Positions 60,345 to 64,000 of a stretch of DNA of 64,000 bases are shown one piece after another; position 1 is the first letter of the stretch; every line of letters starts with the position of its first letter. A program made the position numbers and the translations under genes. Under the pieces are notes generated by a model that was not told the origin of the DNA, ran no database searches, and worked only from the letters and a program-made list of their open reading frames with translations. Source of the stretch: Flavobacterium sp. HTF. GTDB taxonomy: Bacteria; Bacteroidota; Bacteroidia; Flavobacteriales; Flavobacteriaceae. The DNA lies in NCBI RefSeq assembly GCF_003105115.1, contig NZ_QETH01000016.1, forward strand, positions 1 to 64,000, written 5' to 3'.

Positions 60345-61388
60345 ATGGAATTGCCGAAGATACCTTTTTACAAAAAATACGACCTGATTTTCAAGGCCAT
60401 TGTTGTCGGAGGGGTATTAGGCCTTTGTTATAGTGCGATTACAGATGCAGGTTCCCACTACCATTATTTAAAGTTATTGCCCGGCACCATAATCGGAATT
60501 TCGATTGGTTTTGCTGTCATTGCTTTTGAGAAATCCTTCATTCGTCTCAATGAGTATTCTTTTATAAAATCTACACTATTAAAAGCGCTTATTTACAGTT
60601 TTTGTATCGTATTGTCCCTGGTTTTGTTTGTAGTTGTTTTTGCAGAAGTGCTGGGGCATTTTTCATATCAGGAAGCCCTGATCAAATATTTTAAAGAACG
60701 TCTGTTTGAAGATTTTATATTTTCACTTTTAGCCTCGATCTTTTTGATTCTGTTTTTAGAAGTAAACAGTCTTTTAAGCAGCCGGTTTTTTTATCATTAT
60801 TTTACAGGAAAATATCATCGGCCTGTTCAGGAAGAACGGATTTTTATGTTCGTCGATGTCAAATCTTCTACAACGCTCGCAGAACAGCTCGGGGATATTC
60901 TTTACAGCAGATTGTTACAGGATTTATTCAACGATTTTACAGATGCGATCCTCGCTTCAGGGGCAGAAGTTTACCAATACGCCGGAGATGAAATCATCCT
61001 CACCTGGAAAACGGCAACAGGGCTCAAAAAACAACGCTGCCTGTATTGTTTTTATATGCTAAAAGAAGGCATTAGACACAGGGAAGAATACTATCTGAAG
61101 AATTACAATATAATTCCAAAATTTAAGGCGGGTATGCACATAGGAAAAGCCGTTACCACCTGGGTGGGAAAAGTAAAAAAAGAAATTGTTTATCACGGTG
61201 ATCTCCTTAATACAACATCTAGAATTCAATGCAAATGCAATGACTTCAATCATGATTTTGTGATTTCGGAGGAGATGAAAAATGCATTGCCGGAAAACCT
61301 GCCAGTAGTTTACAAACAGCAGGGCGAAATACTGTTAAGAGGCAAAGCACTCGCAATGAAGTTATATACAGTTGATTTTAATTTTTAA
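60345..61388 (+). CDS. Membrane class III nucleotide cyclase
   Basis: The 347-residue protein has four membrane segments in its first 150 residues (AIVVGGVLGLCYSAI, GTIIGISIGFAVIAF, YSFCIVLSLVLFVVVF, FSLLASIFLILFLEV) and a cytoplasmic class III adenylate/guanylate cyclase domain. Both metal Asp are seen (FMFVDVKSSTTLAEQLG and YQYAGDEIILTW), as is the transition-state Asn/Arg pair in LLNTTSRIQ. It should make cAMP or cGMP in response to a membrane signal. The Crp/Fnr regulator nearby lacks clear cAMP residues, so a link is only a guess. Confidence 0.9.
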   Translation: MELPKIPFYKKYDLIFKAIVVGGVLGLCYSAITDAGSHYHYLKLLPGTIIGISIGFAVIAFEKSFIRLNEYSFIKSTLLKALIYSFCIVLSLVLFVVVFAEVLGHFSYQEALIKYFKERLFEDFIFSLLASIFLILFLEVNSLLSSRFFYHYFTGKYHRPVQEERIFMFVDVKSSTTLAEQLGDILYSRLLQDLFNDFTDAILASGAEVYQYAGDEIILTWKTATGLKKQRCLYCFYMLKEGIRHREEYYLKNYNIIPKFKAGMHIGKAVTTWVGKVKKEIVYHGDLLNTTSRIQCKCNDFNHDFVISEEMKNALPENLPVVYKQQGEILLRGKALAMKLYTVDFNF

Positions 61389-61398
61389 AAACAAAATT

Positions 61399-62052
61399 AT
61401 GAAAGCACTAGTTATTGGCGCAACAGGTTCAACAGGAGAGTTTTTGGTTGATAAACTTTTAGCCGATCCGGAATATACAAATGTGGTGACTTTTGTCAGA
61501 AGGCCTACAGGAAAACAAAATCCCAAACTGACAGAACATGTTATCGATTTTTCGAATATTGATCATTACAAAAATCTCATAGCGGGCGACGTTATTTTTT
61601 CGTGTTTGGGAACAACGCTGAAAGCAGCAGGTTCTAAAGAAAATCAATGGAAAATAGATTTTGATATCCCGGCAGCCTTTGCCAGAATAGCCAAAGAAAA
61701 CAGCGTTTCTTCTTTTGTCCTGTTATCTTCCTATAATGCCTCAGCGCAAAGCAATGTTTTTTATTCACAGTTAAAAGGAAAATTAGAAGACAACATTGCG
61801 GAACTTCATTTTGAAAAATACATTATTTTCAGGCCCGGACTTCTTTTGAGAGCAGGCTCAGATCGCTTGGGAGAAAAGATTATGGTCAAAGTTTTAAAAG
61901 CATTCAATTCAATTAGTTTGTTTAGGAAATTTAAACCGTTGCCAACTGATTTTCTGGCCGAAAAATTAGCATTAGCACCCAAAATAGTACCTAACGGAAC
62001 TTCAATAATCGAACTTGAAAAAGTTTTTAGTTTTGGAAAATCAGTTAATTAA
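61399..62052 (+). CDS. NAD(P)H-binding Rossmann protein (HTATIP2/NmrA-like)
   Basis: The 217-residue protein begins with the NAD(P)-binding loop ALVIGATGSTGEFLVD, followed by VVTFVRRPTG, VIFSCLGTTLKAAGSKENQWKIDFD and FVLLSSYNASAQSNVFYSQLKGKLE, where Tyr and Lys sit as in short-chain dehydrogenases. I take the ATG at 61399; the frame is open back to 61372, but that start would overlap the cyclase gene and add residues before the Rossmann loop. The substrate is unknown. It is 10 bp after the cyclase gene. Confidence 0.88.
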   Translation: MKALVIGATGSTGEFLVDKLLADPEYTNVVTFVRRPTGKQNPKLTEHVIDFSNIDHYKNLIAGDVIFSCLGTTLKAAGSKENQWKIDFDIPAAFARIAKENSVSSFVLLSSYNASAQSNVFYSQLKGKLEDNIAELHFEKYIIFRPGLLLRAGSDRLGEKIMVKVLKAFNSISLFRKFKPLPTDFLAEKLALAPKIVPNGTSIIELEKVFSFGKSVN

Positions 62053-62108
62053 AACTCTATATTCGCATCTGAATATTGATTAAATTTCCCTCTTTTAAAG
62101 CCTTCTCA

Positions 62109-63848
62109 ATGAACTTAAAAACTATCGTGGTTTTACTTTTTATTACGAATGTAATATTTGCCCAAAAAAAACTGGTTGAACAGAAATCTCCCTATAACGG
62201 AACCCAAAAAGGATATGTAAACGAAGCAGGATTGAAAATTGGTAAATGGGAAACGTTTACCAGTAAAGGAATGCTTGTCAAAGAAGAGAATTACAAAGAA
62301 GGAAAAAAGAATGGTGTAGAGAAAGAATTCTTTAGTAACGGACAAGTTCATATTTTAAGAAATTACAAAAACGATCTGTACGAGGGTGTTATGTCAGGAT
62401 ACTATGAAAATGGTGTTTTGGAATCAAAAGGAGAATATAAAAAAAACCAAAGGGTAGGCACACATCAGCGCTATTATCCTAAAGGGACTCTTTTGTCGGT
62501 AGAGAAACTGGATGACAAAAGCAGGAGAAAATCCTTTAGATCATATTATGAAAATGGACAAACGCTGGAAGTTTGCGATATTGACAAAAACGGAAACGGT
62601 GTTGGCGAGAAATTTAGCAGCGAAGGAGTTGTTATTGAAAGAAATATTTATAAAAATCATCGTGGAATTTCTCAAAAAAGATTTTCGGATAAAGGAATTA
62701 TAAAAGAGGAAGAAGAATATGAATATGTAAACGATAATTCGACCAGGTGGGTGCAGAAAAAATACTCGGAAAGTGGCAGACTGGCAGAAGAACGACAATT
62801 ACTTCCGCATGATGATGAATATAAAAAAGTATATGGTGACTCTGTCAATAAACATTTTAAGTATGTAAGCGGCAGGGAAGAAGGATATTTTGAATCACAT
62901 TATTTAAATGGAAAAATTGCCGAGCAGGGACAGTATAAAAAAGGTTTTAAAGATGGTCTGTGGAAAACATTTTATGATGACGGAACCTTAAAATTTACAG
63001 GAAAGTATATTTCTAAAAACCCTCAATTAAAAGATAGTACACACACTTATTTTTATCCAAATGGAAAACTTAAGAAAATTGAATATTATAAAATTACAGA
63101 ATCCAAACATGTACGTTCCCTTTTAATGGACCATCGTGTTGGTACATGGAAAACGTATTATGAAAATGGCAATATAAAGGAAAGTACAGATTACGGTGAT
63201 GAAGAAGAACGTACTCAAAAAAACGGAAAATATCTTTCTTACTATGAAAATGGAAATGTTGAAACAGAGGCTTTATATAGTGGTGGATGGCTGATCGGAG
63301 TTTATAAATCATTTTATGAAAACGGAAAACTAAAGGAATATGTAAGCAACCATTCTTTAAGCAGAAAAAATGGTTTAGTCAAAACATATTATGAAAACGG
63401 AGTTTTAGAATCTGAAATAATATATGACAGCGGTCAGAAAAATGGAAAAGCAACCGAATATTTTGAAAACGGAAAAATTAAAAATTCCGGAATTTATGAA
63501 TACGATAACAATCAGGTTGGAATCTGGAATTACTATTACGCTCTAAGCAGTACAATTGCAGAAAAGATTACATTTTCTGAACGCGGAAAAAAGACGGAAT
63601 ACTTTTATGGAACGGGAAAAAAAATGGCCGAAATGATAGTTGATTATGAAAATCCACTTGCGAAAAACGAGAAGTTTTTTAATAATGCCGGAAAAGAAGT
63701 TTCCTTAAATAAGTTTGCATTCTTATCCAGTTCTCAGGATATAAAAGGTTATTCTATTTTCTATAGTGATTTTTCGGGTGAAATTGATGTCAATATAGGG
63801 TATGAGGAATTAAACCAAATTAAAGAAGTAAATCTGACATTTAAATAA
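62109..63848 (+). CDS. Secreted YwqK/MORN-like repeat protein
   Basis: The product has 579 residues from the ATG at 62109, chosen because it gives a normal signal peptide (NLKTIVVLLFITNVIFAQ); an upstream ATG at 62076 is in frame. The body is a string of at least a dozen 20-24-residue repeats of the type YYENGxLxxxGxYKxGxxxGxW, e.g. GYYENGVLESKGEYKKNQRV and SFYENGKLKEYVS. Such MORN_2 repeats occur in YwqK-type antitoxins and in many Bacteroidota surface proteins; here the signal peptide argues for an envelope protein, not an antitoxin. The function is unknown. Confidence 0.82.
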   Translation: MNLKTIVVLLFITNVIFAQKKLVEQKSPYNGTQKGYVNEAGLKIGKWETFTSKGMLVKEENYKEGKKNGVEKEFFSNGQVHILRNYKNDLYEGVMSGYYENGVLESKGEYKKNQRVGTHQRYYPKGTLLSVEKLDDKSRRKSFRSYYENGQTLEVCDIDKNGNGVGEKFSSEGVVIERNIYKNHRGISQKRFSDKGIIKEEEEYEYVNDNSTRWVQKKYSESGRLAEERQLLPHDDEYKKVYGDSVNKHFKYVSGREEGYFESHYLNGKIAEQGQYKKGFKDGLWKTFYDDGTLKFTGKYISKNPQLKDSTHTYFYPNGKLKKIEYYKITESKHVRSLLMDHRVGTWKTYYENGNIKESTDYGDEEERTQKNGKYLSYYENGNVETEALYSGGWLIGVYKSFYENGKLKEYVSNHSLSRKNGLVKTYYENGVLESEIIYDSGQKNGKATEYFENGKIKNSGIYEYDNNQVGIWNYYYALSSTIAEKITFSERGKKTEYFYGTGKKMAEMIVDYENPLAKNEKFFNNAGKEVSLNKFAFLSSSQDIKGYSIFYSDFSGEIDVNIGYEELNQIKEVNLTFK

Positions 63849-63884
63849 AATAACACACATTTTTCAATAAAACATACGAAGTAA

Positions 63885-64000
63885 ATGGCAAAAAAAATAT
63901 CCTTAATACTGTTTTTGGTATTTGTATCAAATTTTAAATTATTTGCACAGGAAATAAAAGTAAGAATCGATCAGTCGGTATGCAGAATTAATGACAATAT
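63885..64000 (+). CDS. Start of a secreted protein, cut by the window end
   Basis: An ATG 36 bp after the repeat protein opens a frame that runs off the window (38 codons seen). It begins with a signal peptide, MAKKISLILFLVFVSNF, ending near LFAQ, then EIKVRIDQSVCRIND. Too little is present to name it; it is probably in one transcript with the repeat protein. Confidence 0.7.
   Translation, partial: MAKKISLILFLVFVSNFKLFAQEIKVRIDQSVCRINDN

Noticed and set aside
62109-63848. Toxin-antitoxin module
   Set aside because: The repeats resemble YwqK antitoxins, but the protein has a signal peptide and no toxin gene is adjacent in the visible sequence.

Overview
The window is AT-rich, gene-dense DNA from a member of the Bacteroidota, most likely a Flavobacterium close to the F. 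johnsoniae group. The evidence is SusC/SusD pairs, TAnnTTTG-type -7 promoter boxes, lipoprotein signals followed by acidic residues, 2TM-domain and YwqK-repeat proteins, and intergenic palindromic repeats containing GTCATTCTGAGGAACG. I see no tRNA, rRNA, CRISPR array, prophage or intact insertion sequence.

Region 1 (1-540) is non-coding repeat DNA. Region 2 (541-21978, all + strand) is a polysaccharide utilisation locus (PUL1) that reads as a glycoprotein N-glycan degradation set. It holds a GH130 mannoside phosphorylase, a CBM9-like protein, a GHL10-like lipoprotein, glycosylasparaginase, GH20 hexosaminidase, GH35 beta-galactosidase, GH29 fucosidase, GH92 alpha-mannosidase, GH3 with PA14, SusC, SusD and a BNR/sialidase-like protein. 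Together they could strip antenna Gal, GlcNAc and Fuc, then alpha-mannose, phosphorolyse the Man-beta-1,4-GlcNAc core, and cut GlcNAc from Asn. No regulator or inner-membrane sugar importer is encoded in PUL1.

Region 3 (22021-30969) is a mixed block: alpha/beta hydrolase, periplasmic cupin, an orphan IS1595-type zinc-ribbon protein, a roadblock-like protein, a nitroreductase with a divergent HxlR regulator, a GNAT-MarR pair, a glucose/sorbosone dehydrogenase-like lipoprotein, DUF763, and an LpxR-like protein.

Region 4 (31200-56227, all + strand) is PUL2. An SGNH hydrolase, a ROK sugar kinase and a LacI regulator are followed by SusC, SusD, a SusE-like protein, GH76, GH2, GH92, GH125, GH92, GH97, GH78 and an MFS sugar importer. 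GH76 + GH125 + two GH92 enzymes indicate alpha-mannan as backbone. GH97 (with the Asp of the retaining branch), GH2 and GH78 suggest galactose and rhamnose decorations, as in some fungal cell-wall mannans. Perfect AAACGTTT-cored palindromes lie in the promoters of the SGNH gene and of susC, and a shorter one precedes lacI. LacI repression with autoregulation is therefore the likely control. Three hairpins divide the long operon into blocks.

Region 5 (56240-64000) holds a DUF417/AraC pair resembling RclC/RclR, a Crp/Fnr regulator followed by an inverted repeat and a flavodoxin-fold oxidoreductase, 2TM and DJ-1/PfpI genes, a membrane class III nucleotide cyclase, an NAD(P)-binding protein, a long YwqK/MORN-like repeat protein, and a secreted protein cut by the window end.
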